Assembly: GCF_012641395.1 (NCBI RefSeq)
Contig: NZ_JABAIH010000025.1
Coordinates: 1 to 52,952 of the forward strand
DNA: 52,952 nt
Direction: 5' to 3'
Origin: Rhizobium sp. P32RR-XVIII
Lineage (GTDB): Bacteria; Pseudomonadota; Alphaproteobacteria; Rhizobiales; Rhizobiaceae
Each line of letters opens with the position of its first letter. The stretch's first letter is position 1. Made by a program: the position numbers and the translations under genes. This document shows positions 8,863 through 17,710 of this stretch, piece after piece. The notes beneath the pieces are model-generated. The model was not told where the DNA came from. It searched no databases and saw nothing but the letters and a program-made list of their open reading frames with translations.

Positions 8863-9348
8863 ATGAGAGAACACTGCATCCTCACCACCCGAGACTTCAC
8901 CTTGTTGGAAGCCATACTCGACGATCCGTTCGTCCGCGACACCCGGCTGATGCCTGTCCTGAGGCGCAAGATCACAACCGCGATCGTCATGTTCCGCCAG
9001 GACCTTCCTGAGAACGTCGCCAGCCTGAACAGCCGCGTGACCTACAGGATCGATGGCGCCCGTCGGGACACGCGCGTGCTGTCCGACGACCGTATGACGA
9101 CAGCGATCGGCATGTTACTGCCAGTCACGACGCTGCGCGGGTTGGCACTTCTTGGTCTTGCCGAAGGCCAGGAGTTCGTGCTGACGAACGTCGACGGCGT
9201 TGAAGAACGCATCCTGCTGGAGACGGTCCACTATCAGCCGGAAAGGGCAATGCGCAGGAAGGCTGCCGCCTCGGCACAAGCCAGTGCTCAGGATTGTCAA
9301 CGGCGCGGACCACTCCCAGTTCGAAACGGCCGCGATGGACGGTTCTGA
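8863..9348 (+). CDS. Rnk/GreA-GreB-like protein (copy 4)
   Basis: This encodes 161 residues from ATG 8863 (MREHCILTTRDFTLLEAILD). The helical N-terminus includes VLRRKITTAIVMF, and the GreA/GreB-like domain includes VASLNSRVTYRIDG and TLRGLALLGLAEGQEF. It pairs with the 6448 gene in sequence and with the 8277 rnk gene in position. The C-terminal 35 residues are Arg/Gln-rich and may be non-homologous drift. Several earlier in-frame starts exist but fall outside the conserved domain. Confidence 0.75.
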   Translation: MREHCILTTRDFTLLEAILDDPFVRDTRLMPVLRRKITTAIVMFRQDLPENVASLNSRVTYRIDGARRDTRVLSDDRMTTAIGMLLPVTTLRGLALLGLAEGQEFVLTNVDGVEERILLETVHYQPERAMRRKAAASAQASAQDCQRRGPLPVRNGRDGRF

Positions 9349-9416
9349 CGACGACGGTCCCCCGGCGGTCATAGCCGCCGACTGGATCGCCCTGCGCCGC
9401 ATTAGCTACGAGCGCT

Positions 9417-9500
9417 GCTGACAAGCTTTCCGTCGTACTCATACGCGAGGAATGGACCGGCCGGCAGTGTCGCCGGATAGATGAAGAGGTGGCCCATGAT
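9417..9500 (-). pseudogene. Duplicated fragment of the His-rich secreted protein gene
   Basis: These about 84 bases align without gaps to about 3561-3643, inside the secreted-protein gene, with roughly ten differences. The shared core includes CATACGCGAGGAA and GGACCGGCCGGCAGTGTCGC. It corresponds to the internal DPATLPAGPFLAYDHDGKL part. No start or rest of the gene is present, so this is a relic of a second copy or a recombination scar. Confidence 0.8.
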
Positions 9501-9767
9501 GAGGAGTTCGCTTCGTAAGAGCCGTCTGAAGCGCTCAGGTCATTAATCGATGGATGAAGCGCAGATAGCGCCGAGCCGGAACATTGTCTTGAGAGGTCCG
9601 GTACGGTTCCGCGTTGGACTAGTTGGGGCCGGCAAAACACTCGACACCGGGCGCGGTTTCCCCGCGTCAGCGTGCCGGCTATGGCATTACTCAGATATGC
9701 ATTGAAGTCCCGTGTAACCCAACTCACCGTATCGGTTGTAATAAGTTGACCGATCCGCTTTGACGAC
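9501..9767. other. Intergenic, no gene supported
   Basis: Nothing recognisable lies between the duplicated fragment and the Nudix stop codon. Confidence 0.4.
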
Positions 9768-10244
9768 CTAAGCGGCGCTACGCTTCTCTAAGCATCTCAA
9801 GAGGCTCTTGAGCTCAGGCTCGCGCACCAACGTGGCCGCTTCGATTGGCGTTACCCACGCGAGCTTACGCTCCCTGCACTCAGGAAAATTCTTCTTCGTT
9901 TGGCGCACATCGACAAGGTGCACCTCGACGAACGACGGTATTTGGCGGCCGTCTTCCAAAGACTTGAGATAGGTGAAGTAGCCGAAGACTCGCTTCTTTG
10001 CTCGCCCTTTGACGCCGGCCTCCTCCCATGCCTCTCGTTCAACAACTTCCTGCGGGGCAAGCCCCTTGATTGGCCATCCTTTTGGGATTGACCAGCGCCC
10101 GGTCTCGCGAGTCGTGATGAGCAAAACCTCCATTTGGCCGTCCCGTCGGTCACGTATGCAAAGCGCACCAAATTGCTCGATGGCATCGCCATTCAGGATC
10201 GTCTCCGCGTGGCTCGCTAGACGAGAGAGATGGGTGGTCATCAT
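9768..10244 (-). CDS. Nudix hydrolase
   Basis: This protein has about 158 residues from ATG 10244; ATG 10241 is equally possible, as both follow AAGAGGA. The core PKGWPIKGLAPQEVVEREAW leading into EEAGVKG is the Nudix box, with REAWEEAG carrying the metal-binding glutamates. The PKGWP lead-in is typical of the diadenosine-polyphosphate/diphosphoinositol-type Nudix enzymes of alphaproteobacteria. Such enzymes hydrolyse nucleoside-diphosphate-linked compounds, often as housecleaning under stress. It stands alone on the minus strand. A different Nudix pseudogene lies at 20512-20924. Confidence 0.88.
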   Translation of the reverse strand: MMTTHLSRLASHAETILNGDAIEQFGALCIRDRRDGQMEVLLITTRETGRWSIPKGWPIKGLAPQEVVEREAWEEAGVKGRAKKRVFGYFTYLKSLEDGRQIPSFVEVHLVDVRQTKKNFPECRERKLAWVTPIEAATLVREPELKSLLRCLEKRSAA

Positions 10245-10482
10245 TTCCATCCTCTTAATTTGGAACGCAAGCTGATTCGCGGCAAGTACGCCCCCTTTCC
10301 CACAGATCGGTGAGTGCAATGATCAGTGTCCCTTCGCGATCCCCTATAGCGCGTTAGACGGCAGTAGATTCACGTTTGGTAGCATGTGGTAAGAAGAGAT
10401 TTGCTCGTGATCGCGAACTGCTTGCCCATGCTTGGCAGAAGATCCTCCAGGAACCGTGCCGCTGGAGGTCTTGACGTTGGCG

Positions 10483-10556
10483 GCAACCACCAAGGCTCTC
10501 GACGATCTTTTCCTCACACGCTGAAAGACATCTACTTCGCGGAGAACATACAAGTA
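10483..10556 (+). pseudogene. DUF892 (YciE/YciF ferritin-like) N-terminal remnant
   Basis: The + strand reads TTKALDDLFL in one frame and HTLKDIYFAENI in the next. Joined, they give the typical DUF892 start (KTLDDLFLHTLKDIYYAE). One base is missing at the junction, and nothing of the four-helix body follows before the flavin-reductase relic at 10584. It is short, so confidence is moderate. Confidence 0.6.
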
Positions 10557-10583
10557 ATCGAAGGATTGGGACCTGCTCCCCTC

Positions 10584-11142
10584 CTACGCGTCCTTCGGCA
10601 ACACCGAACGCACTCTCGCGATGAAGGTGTGGAAGTCGGCCATGTAGGTGCGCAGGAACTCGGCCGTACTGTCGTTGGTGACTTCGCCATCCTCGTTGAT
10701 GAGGCCGGGTGTAAATTGAATATAAGCCTCCGGCGCGTTCATCTGTGGCGAGTTGCAGAAGCTAAGAACACTTCGCAGGTTCCGCTGGGCGACGGCGGTG
10801 CCGATAGCACCCGGCGACGTTCCAATCACCGCAGACGGTTTGTGAGCGAACGAGTTGGTGCCGTAGGGACGACTCGCCCAATCGATCGCGTTCTTCAACC
10901 CGATTGTATTCGGGCGTGACGAACAGCACCGCGTGAACGGCCGCAATGGCTTCTTTGAACGCTTTACCCTCTGAGGGATAATCGGCGTCATAGTCGTAGC
11001 TGTAAAGGGGTAAGTCCTTGAAGGATATCTCCGACATTTCAAGTTCCGGCGGAGCTAACCGCACCAATGCCTTCGCGAGCCTTCGGTTGATCGAGCCCTT
11101 GGCAAGGCTGCCGATGAGATAGCCGACTTTGTGCGTGGTCAT
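10584..11142 (-). pseudogene. NAD(P)H-dependent FMN reductase, frameshifted
   Basis: The first half (ATG 11142) reads VGYLIGSLAKGSINRRLAKA and on to VLFVTPEYNR. The second half, in another frame, reads GLKNAIDWASRPYGTNSFAH through GAIGTAVAQRNLRSVLSF to LPKDA and stop. Together they make a complete ChrR/NADPH-dependent FMN reductase (flavodoxin fold, about 185 residues). At the junction near 10905 the expected SIPGG after PEYNR is missing, consistent with a 13-base deletion between short CGGG-type repeats. Loss of this flavin-binding loop plus the frameshift should abolish function. Both flanks are otherwise well preserved, so decay is recent. Confidence 0.85.
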
Positions 11143-11380
11143 GCGATTACTCCTACTTCAGCGGACAACTCGATATCGTATCCGAAAGATTGTTCACCTC
11201 TCCGAGCCGATTGTCACGGTAATTGTGTCACCGCCGCACCGTCTGACAGAACGACACCTCATCCACCTGCGCGGAGCTGAATCCGAAAACAGCATTGCGG
11301 TAGGCGTCGATGCGCTTAGAGGCTAACGATTGCCCCTTCCGCGCCCTATTGGAAGGCCGCACGGCCCTCTGGATCAGCTT

Positions 11381-11404
11381 GCCCCGTTTCAGCGGGGCTT
11401 TTTT
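11381..11404 (+). terminator. Rho-independent terminator-like hairpin
   Basis: GCCCCG, loop TTTCAG, CGGGGC, then six Ts. This is a strong six-base-pair GC stem with a T tract on the + strand. No intact gene ends just upstream, so it may be a relic or serve a small transcript. Confidence 0.6.
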
Positions 11405-11439
11405 CGGTACGATTGCGGACCGCAACAAGCAGCCGCTCG

Positions 11440-11550
11440 GCTCGTTGATGGGACGGAAGGCGCCAGGCGTAACCCTGCCAGCGCATCCAGCCGGCGAATG
11501 CTGGCCACCTGACCCCGCACCCACCAGCGGGGTCCTTTTTGTCCGTACGC
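11440..11550 (+). repeat. Dispersed repeat with terminator hairpin, copy A
   Basis: This shares GCCAGCGCATCCAGCC, then CTGACCCCGCACCCAC, and a GCGGGGTC-T-rich end with 20180-20298. The ACCCCGC/GCGGGGT inverted repeat followed by TTTTT looks like an intrinsic terminator. It may be the 3' end of a small RNA or a mobile-element end. Confidence 0.6.
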
Positions 11551-12706
11551 TAACGAACGGGAACCTCTGACAGCTTCACCTCGTTGACACTGTGGCCGCG
11601 CGGCAGTGTTTCCAGACTCAACACCAGCGACGAGCGCCCTCATGCTGGTGATCGCGCGGTCGCCGATTCTCATCGCTAGTTCCACATGCTGTAGGCTTCG
11701 AGGGACACTATAGCGTGGGGGGCGCAGGGGTCCGCTTTCTCAACGGGCGGGCCCTTGCTGCTCTCTAATCCTAATTGATCATTGACGAGCAGACTTGTCG
11801 GAGTTTTAGTATTAGGCGCTGTTGCCCCGAGCACAGCACCTAAGAGCCACGACGGCGCACTCTCCACGACCAGGCGTTAGAATGGCTCCCTATATGTCGC
11901 TGGGTTTTTTCCGAGATCTCCCTTGCGACAGACGGTGCGACAGGGCTCGCCCTTTTTGAACCTTCAGGACGAGCCTTGTCGTGCCTCCAAACAGCGCGTG
12001 TCCGTTGCGCTTTCGCGTGATGCCGGATGACGTGTTCATCGCACGCCCGCACCGGCAATCATTTGGACTCGATCATTTGAAGACATCGAAGATCACCTCT
12101 CCTTGGCTTGACCAACTTCGAGCAAGCGCACGCTTGCCGAAATTTTTAAAACTTTCGGCGGTGGAGCTGAAATCACAGGATCAACCGGTAACAGACGGAA
12201 GCGATTTCGCCCCATCAAGAGCAGTTAGGGCGCAGGTATCCATCAAGCCGAGGCGGCCGATGCGATTGTCATTCGCCTCTGAGCAACTTCACCAGGCGCC
12301 GACGGTACTTACGGGGTGGATCGACCAAATCCTGCCTATCGGTTGCATGATGATGTCGAGGCCGAGTGGGAGGTGGGAATGCTTCGGCATCGGTTCCGGT
12401 GAGGTCTTTGCCGGCGACCGAGCAAACGAGCCCGATTTTCTCACGCTGGCATTTGGCTCCATTAAGCTAAAGACCCGCAATCTCCTACAGGCAAGCGGCG
12501 TTTATTGACCAGGAGGAGGCCGATCTAGTGCGGGAGAACGCTTTCACCGCTATCGACACGTGACGGTCATCGGAGCAAACCGCGCTCTTGAACCAACTCG
12601 AACCCTCGACCAACCATTTCGATTGGCTGGCATAAGGTTCTATTATGGAACTCTGGTTTGATGTAGTCCGCCCAGCCAACGTTAGCGGCAGTGACAAGGC
12701 GATCTC

Positions 12707-12783
12707 ACATCGGTAGCTCAGCAAGTTGGAGTGTTGGATTCTGATTCCAAAGGTCACAGGTTCGAATCCTGTCGGGTGCGCCA
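12707..12783 (+). tRNA. Degenerate tRNA-Arg-like gene with CUG anticodon (probable att relic)
   Basis: A 77-base cloverleaf can be drawn: anticodon stem TTGGA/TCCAA with loop TTCTGAT (anticodon CTG), T-arm ACAGG-TTCGAAT-CCTGT, and 3' end CGGGTGCGCCA. The 3' half matches alphaproteobacterial tRNA-Arg, whose expected anticodon here would be CCG. The 5' acceptor strand ACATCGG pairs poorly with CGGGTGC (GCACCCG expected), and the D-loop AGCAAGTTG lacks the usual GG. The intact 3' half with a corrupted 5' half is what repeated integration at a tRNA 3' end leaves. It is probably not a working tRNA. Confidence 0.65.
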
Positions 12784-12909
12784 ATCTTCTCAATCACTTA
12801 CGATTGATTTGGCAAGCCGCTCAAATACTGCAGGACGCACATAGGAAGCAGATCCACATCGGTGGACAAAGAGAGCAATCCGGACGCCGGTTTATGACTG
12901 GGAGGATGG

Positions 12910-13137
12910 ATGACAGACGAAGCGACAGAGGCTCTTCTAAACTTCGTCCGCGCGCTGGCTCGACAGCAGGCACGGATAGACCATGCTGCCGGCGTCAGAT
13001 TCGAAGCTCTGGAAGCCTATACGGGGAACCTCTCCCCTGAAAATAGAGCCGCGGTGGATAAGCACATGGGAATCGCCTTGGAGCTCTTGATAAAGCCTCC
13101 GAACATCCGCCGCCGGAAACCTGACGGTGGCGGCTAG
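12910..13137 (+). CDS. Hypothetical small protein, 75 aa
   Basis: The ATG at 12910 is preceded by GGGAGGA. The protein is mostly helical and charged (ALARQQARIDHAAGVRFEAL, then NLSPENRAAVDKHMGIALE) with a basic tail RRRKP. I do not recognise a family. It directly follows the tRNA-like site, a usual place for small genes of an integrated element. Confidence 0.55.
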   Translation: MTDEATEALLNFVRALARQQARIDHAAGVRFEALEAYTGNLSPENRAAVDKHMGIALELLIKPPNIRRRKPDGGG

Positions 13138-13183
13138 TGCGGATCCAACTGTGCAAAATCGAGTGATAGGATAGGAGCTGCTC

Positions 13184-13438
13184 TTGGCATGGTCGCGGCA
13201 CCATGGCTATGTTCTGCGCATGACTGACACACCCCAGAAGAATCGCCGCGACGAGCAGCTGCCGTCCGAAGATCTCGCCGTCCTCAATGGTGTGCTGAAG
13301 GCGCTCTCGCGCAAGTATGGCATCGAGGAGGACCGGGAAGCGGTGATGCGGCTGGCGAGGATCATCATGGGGCTTCAGGCGCAGGGTGTGCGAGAGCCGG
13401 AGCAGCTGAGCCTACTGGCCGAGGCTACGATGGAATGA
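13184..13438 (+). CDS. Hypothetical small protein, 84 aa
   Basis: A TTG start at 13184 has AGGAG six bases upstream. An ATG at 13220 (MTDTPQKN) lacks a ribosome site but could be the true start. The body is helical and acidic (LPSEDLAVLNGVLKALSRKY, EDREAVMRLARIIMGLQAQG). It is probably a real rhizobial small protein of unknown role. Confidence 0.6.
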   Translation: MAWSRHHGYVLRMTDTPQKNRRDEQLPSEDLAVLNGVLKALSRKYGIEEDREAVMRLARIIMGLQAQGVREPEQLSLLAEATME

Positions 13439-13509
13439 TCGCCGAACTGCTGGTTTGCGCCTCGTCGGCGGCGGTCGACGGCTTTCAATTGCTGCGAAAC
13501 ACGAGGCGC

Positions 13510-15246
13510 TTAGCGGAAGAGACTAATAAGGTTCTGAGGCGCGCTGTTGGCGATCGAAAGTGACTGAAGCGCAAGCTACTGTTGCGTTTGCAGGGCGCTT
13601 AGTTTGGAGGACTCTTCTTCCATGTCCGCGTCCACGAGCTTTCCCACACCTGACCCGATGGAGTCCATTAGCTTGCTGGTGAAATCAGCTTGCATATCGA
13701 TGCGGTTCTTGAGGGAACCGAGCGCACTGGCGCTAGATATCGAGCGCTGAAGCATATAATCGACACCCTTGATGTATTCATCGATGGTAAACTTGGATGA
13801 GGTCACATCAATCTCCGCGAGATCGAACTCAAGCTTCCCGTCTGTTACAGTGCGGACATTTCGTACGCTGATCGAGGGGGCGCGACGACCGGCATCAGGA
13901 TAGATGTTTTCGTCAGCTAGCAGAGTTACTCTGCCGGGGTTCTCCGCATCGGTGGAGGATGCAGTCAGTCCCGTTCCAGCCGAGGCATATGCGATTACAG
14001 CGGCAAGGTCATGGAAATTCCCGACATAGCCATCGCTTGTACCGAGCGCTGCATCTACCGTAGCGCGGGTGATAGTAACCGTCTGAATTGGTCCTGCACC
14101 AATCTGAACGTCGAACTTTATCTTGGTGCTTCCTATAAGGGTAAAGGGATCCGTGAAGTTTACTGGGGATTTTGGATACATATTGTCATGGTTGGCAACC
14201 GGGGCCGCCTCTAAGCCCAAACCGAATCCGGAAGGGAAAACTCCGCCAAAATCCGAAGTCACGTTGGCGATGCTAATGCTTGATCCAGGGTGCCCCGAAG
14301 TCTCCAAGGAGCCGATTTCGAACAGTGTTGGATCTGTATCAGAGGTGAATGATGTGAACCCCGGCGGCGTAAATACCCAAGCTGGTACTGAGTTGTCATT
14401 GAAGGCTCTTGCGAGCACTTTTCGCATCTCGATTGCGTTGTTTATTGTGCCGTCAGTGGTTCCAAGTGTTGCATCAATAACCGACTTGTCGATGCGCAAC
14501 CCGCTTTTGGTAGTACCCGCTGAATGAGACCCGGCGTCCACGACAAGATCAAACGTTATGTAGTCGGTTACACTAAACGCAGCCGGGCCTGTGAATGTGT
14601 GGACTTCATGCCCGTTGTGAGCGTCTGTGGTAAAAGAAGTACCTTGGAAGCCACCGATTTCACCGACATCCATAACGTCTTTCTGCAGGATCCCGCCGCC
14701 TCCGAGATTAAGCATGCTAGTGTCCTTTAGGTCGATGCTCATGGTCTTTACAGCCACGGTCCCGCTATCCGACCGGACGAAAGACGAGACAACCGAACCT
14801 GGCAAGATCCCCCGGTCCGAAAGATGGGTCGGTGAGGAAGTTTTTAGCCAGTTGACCCCACTGAAACTGGCAGAGTTGACCACACTTTCAGCTTGCTGAT
14901 TTAGCTGTGAGAGCTCTGCTTGGATTTTGGTTTTGTCCACACCGTCCTCTGTTGCCGCGACCAGTCTCTCTTTGAAGCGGGAAAGTATGTCGACTATGGC
15001 ATCAGTACCCGCATAAGCAGTATCGACCTTCGCCGCGCCAAGCCCCAACGCGTCCTGAACGGCAGAAATCGCGCCGCTATCGGAACGCATCGTGGTGGCA
15101 ATTGACCAATAAGCTGCATTGTCCGAAGCCGTCTGAACTCGAAGACCGCTCGAGACGTGCTGTTGCGTGTTTTCCCAATCGGAGTTGACGGATCTCAGTG
15201 TCTGTAGCGCTGCAATGGCCGAGTAATTCGTATTGATGGAAGACAT
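13510..15246 (-). pseudogene. Flagellin with premature amber codon
   Basis: From ATG 15246 the frame starts MSSINTNYSAIAALQTLRSV, the rhizobial flagellin D0 signature, and has SSGLRVQTASDNAAYWSIAT. The C-terminal D0 helix reaches SKLSALQTQQ and then TAG at 13576. Read through, the same frame continues LALQSLSIANSAPQNLISLF-R and TAA at 13510, the exact canonical flagellin C-terminus. A CAG-to-TAG change therefore removes the last 21 residues needed for polymerisation and export. The protein is also long (556, or 578 read through) against about 320-430 for most rhizobial flagellins, because of a large variable middle. No other flagellar gene is nearby. Confidence 0.9.
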
Positions 15247-15385
15247 CAATGATCCGGAATGAAACTAGTGTTTATGCATTTGCGGGGAAATCGCGCTTCA
15301 TGCACGCTGTGGATGCAATTTGGTGAGCAATGGTTAACAAAGTGAGACCAACTCGGCCGTTAAATATCGCAATGGACCGATGTCT

Positions 15386-15639
15386 CTAAATCGGCATACG
15401 GCGTGAATGGTAGCCGATCACCTCACGCCGACGGTTGGCATGGCCGTTGTCCAGCTCCTCGCCGAAATGCTTGCGGAGCGTGCCGACATCGATGCCGAGG
15501 GAGCAAGCGATCGTATTCTCCGATTCCCCGCAGAACTTCATCTGCTCGACAGTCTCGCGCTGTTCAGCGTCGGCCGATACTCAGGGCGCCCGCGTTTCGC
15601 AGTCGCCTTGCTGCCCTTTTGTTTTTCCACCGATCTCAT
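15386..15639 (-). pseudogene. Phage-type small DNA-binding protein, frameshifted
   Basis: ATG 15639 opens MRSVEKQKGSKATAKRGRPE. After a one-base frame change near 15575 the strand reads ETVEQMKFCGESENTIACSL followed by GIDVGTLRKHFGEELDNGHA. This resembles the small helix-turn-helix proteins found beside phage terminase genes in alphaproteobacterial prophages. The usual C-terminal half is absent. It is a dead prophage relic. Confidence 0.7.
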
Positions 15640-15793
15640 GCTTTCCGTCAGAAATTTCAGGCCGGCAGAAAAAAATATGTAGATGAGGGGGACGCGGGTC
15701 CGGAAGGAAAGGCCTGTCAGACTTCAAACCACCCCCCTTGTTGCGGGATACTCACGGCTCTGACATCGTCGTGTCAGGCGAATGGGGGAACCA

Positions 15794-16519
15794 ATGATCA
15801 TCGACTCGTCCGACATAGCTTCTGAGAATGATCGCTTAATCAACGCGAGCGAATGGGCTCTGCAGAACATTGCCTTTACTAACACAAGTATCGATGTGCT
15901 GCGTGCTGCAGCTTATCTACCGCTTGATGAAACGGACGACATAACAATCCTCCGCCTTGGCATTCGGCTGATTAATTCTGCTGGCGCTAGCGGGCTAGCC
16001 GCTATCAATGGCTACTACCAACCAGCCGCGGCGCACATCAGGGACATTATTGAAGTGAGCTTCTTACTCGATCTCTTTAGGCGCGATCGCAAAGAGGTTT
16101 CGATGTGGCGTGAAGCTTCCGATGAAGTTCTCTGGCAGAAGTTTCGCCCACAAAAACTGAAATCGCGATTAGATCACCTTGATGGCTGCAAACCAACCTA
16201 CCGGAAACCTGCCTATCAGTTCTTCTCCGAGCACGGCACGCACGCCAAGCCTCTCGCTGTTGGGCTCATTAGCCCCGATATGGACACCATGGTAGGCCCG
16301 TTTCCCGACGAGCAGCGAGTGTTGGGGTTCGGCTTTGATCTTGCCAGACATTTGAGCGCGGGAACGACCTTCCTCATTAAGTGCATAGATCATCATCGGC
16401 TGGATGAGGCTGACGAGAGGGTCGAGGAATACCTGCGCGCTGGCATCGACTTTTTTGACGCGCTCGATAGTTTCAGACGCCGTACCAATGTGCCCAACTT
16501 TCCATCGATCGCCAGATAG
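15794..16519 (+). CDS. Hypothetical protein, about 241 aa
   Basis: The protein is soluble and largely helical. Recognisable stretches are YYQPAAAHIRDIIEVSFLLD, a Lys/Arg-rich RPQKLKSRLDHLDG and a C-terminal ECYLRAG-like helix (EEYLRAGIDFFDAL). The pattern of HIRD and a helical bundle is reminiscent of the broad group of uncharacterised HEPN/DUF5677-like proteins, but I cannot assign it. I chose ATG 15794 (GGGGGA upstream); 15782 is possible. It lies in the prophage-relic zone. Confidence 0.6.
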   Translation: MIIDSSDIASENDRLINASEWALQNIAFTNTSIDVLRAAAYLPLDETDDITILRLGIRLINSAGASGLAAINGYYQPAAAHIRDIIEVSFLLDLFRRDRKEVSMWREASDEVLWQKFRPQKLKSRLDHLDGCKPTYRKPAYQFFSEHGTHAKPLAVGLISPDMDTMVGPFPDEQRVLGFGFDLARHLSAGTTFLIKCIDHHRLDEADERVEEYLRAGIDFFDALDSFRRRTNVPNFPSIAR

Positions 16520-16524
16520 TTTTG

Positions 16525-16890
16525 TTACGTGTTGGCGGCACGCCGTTCCTCTGCCTGGATCAGCGCGTCGTGGATGCGCTTGGTCACGGTCTCTATGTTG
16601 TTGATGTCCCAGAAGAGAACCGGATCGCCGTGGTGCGGGATCTTGTGGTTCGCAACGGGCGTGTTCGGATCGTTCCTAGTGCCGGAGCATATCTCTCCGC
16701 TACGCTGGCGGGTGTAGACGTCACGCTCGAAGGCCAGGCGCCTAAGGCGTTCCCATCGTGGGGTGTTGTACCAGGCGCGCCAAGGCTGGGTCTGCCGGCG
16801 GTGCTGGTCTCTCGCCTTCTCGCCTTTGGCTCTGCCAATAAGGGGCGGGAGGGTGGCCACCAATGGCTTGATCGTCTTGAGCTTAGCCAT
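16525..16890 (-). CDS. HNH-type endonuclease (phage/mobile)
   Basis: This encodes 121 residues from ATG 16890. The core WYNTPRWERLRRLAFERDVY followed by VANHKIPHHGDPVLFWD and NIETVTKRIHDALIQ matches small HNH nucleases of alphaproteobacterial prophages. The H of the first motif, the N of DINN and the H of the IHD helix are present. Differences from the usual form: Arg in TRQRSG where TCQ is common, and ANH where VDH is common. It may be weakened but is full length. It is typically adjacent to terminase genes, consistent with the phage remnants around. Confidence 0.78.
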   Translation of the reverse strand: MAKLKTIKPLVATLPPLIGRAKGEKARDQHRRQTQPWRAWYNTPRWERLRRLAFERDVYTRQRSGEICSGTRNDPNTPVANHKIPHHGDPVLFWDINNIETVTKRIHDALIQAEERRAANT

Positions 16891-16950
16891 TGACGCCGAT
16901 CTCAAGCCGTGCGCTTTTCAGGGCTGACATAGGTACCCCGGAGAGAATGA

Positions 16951-17151
16951 ATGAGCGAAAACGAAGACGCGCTGTTGGCGGATCAAATCAATGGCGCTGC
17001 CGATAAGGCAAAGGCCGAAGAAATCAATAACGTCGATATCTTAGCCATGGCTGCAGTCCTACACACTCAGTTTCCGCATCGAACCGAAGCCGAAATCCTA
17101 GAGAAGATGAAAGACGCTTGGCGAGCACGCAAACTCTACTGGGCCTCCTGA
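16951..17151 (+). CDS. Hypothetical small protein, 66 aa
   Basis: ATG 16951 is preceded by GGAGAGAATGA. The protein is helical and acidic at its start (ENEDALLADQINGAADKAKA) with a C-terminal HRTEAEILEKMKDAWRARK. No family is recognised. The layout fits a small accessory gene of a prophage. Confidence 0.5.
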   Translation: MSENEDALLADQINGAADKAKAEEINNVDILAMAAVLHTQFPHRTEAEILEKMKDAWRARKLYWAS

Positions 17152-17335
17152 GCAAAATCATTTCTACTCGCCGGTGAGGCCGTCGCATTTCGCGATCGAT
17201 ATGAATTTCTACCAGATGGACCACACGGCATAGACGAGACAGGCGGCAGCAACAGTACAGAGAAGTGCGAGGACCGCGCGTTCTGCACGGGGGGTCATGA
17301 CCGCCACCACATAGGCAGCGAGCCCATGAAGAACA

Positions 17336-17692
17336 TCACCGCCACCAAGGCGAGATAGACGATCCATGCAGCAGCGTTGCGGACAGGAGGAGGTAGACGA
17401 GCCAGGCGGCCCTGCAGGCGATGTGTGAGGCTTGATCCTGGGCGAACGTCGTCCTGCCCCTCACCTTCGCCTCGTCGATCGCCGTGTGGGCTAGCCATTC
17501 GAGCAGTCCAAGCCAGATGTTTCCGGTGATCACGGCCACGCCGGCGCCTTGAATGCCGGAGTGCGCAATCAGGTGATAAACGCGCAGCGGGCCTGATTGT
17601 TTGGCTTTTGAGAGGAAGTCACCCTGCAGGGGGTAGTCGAGCAGCCAGTGAACGGCCAACAGCATCAAAGCCAAGGTCAGGACACTTTCCAT
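17336..17692 (-). CDS. DUF3307 small membrane protein
   Basis: This encodes 118 residues from ATG 17692. Hydrophobic segments include VLTLALMLLAVHWLLDYPLQ and a middle GAGVAVITGNIWLGLLEW. The HWLLDYPLQGDFLSKAK and HTAIDEAKVRGRTTFAQDQA signatures are those of the phage-associated DUF3307 family. The last 20 residues are uncertain. A second frame over 17295-17360 encodes a hydrophobic AAAWIVYLALVAVMFFMGS, so the 3' end may have shifted. Its role in phage or host is unknown. Confidence 0.75.
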   Translation of the reverse strand: MESVLTLALMLLAVHWLLDYPLQGDFLSKAKQSGPLRVYHLIAHSGIQGAGVAVITGNIWLGLLEWLAHTAIDEAKVRGRTTFAQDQASHIACRAAWLVYLLLSATLLHGSSISPWWR

Positions 17693-17710
17693 GATCTCTC
17701 CAAATGAAAA

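Larger units (their letters stand above)
11143..12706. other. Long gene-poor stretch
   Basis: More than 1.5 kb without a gene I can support, apart from the hairpin at 11381 and the repeat at 11440-11550. The 175-codon open frame at 11981-12508 has no recognisable motif or ribosome site and looks like chance opening. The stretch probably consists of decayed mobile DNA leading up to the tRNA-like site. Confidence 0.45.

Noticed and set aside
11981..12508. 175-codon plus-strand ORF
   Set aside because: No motif, no ribosome site and no protein-like pattern; probably chance.
12485..12793. Minus-strand ORF with HPTGFEPVTFGIRIQHSNLL
   Set aside because: It is the well-known false translation of the antisense of a tRNA. 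It supports the tRNA-like call instead.
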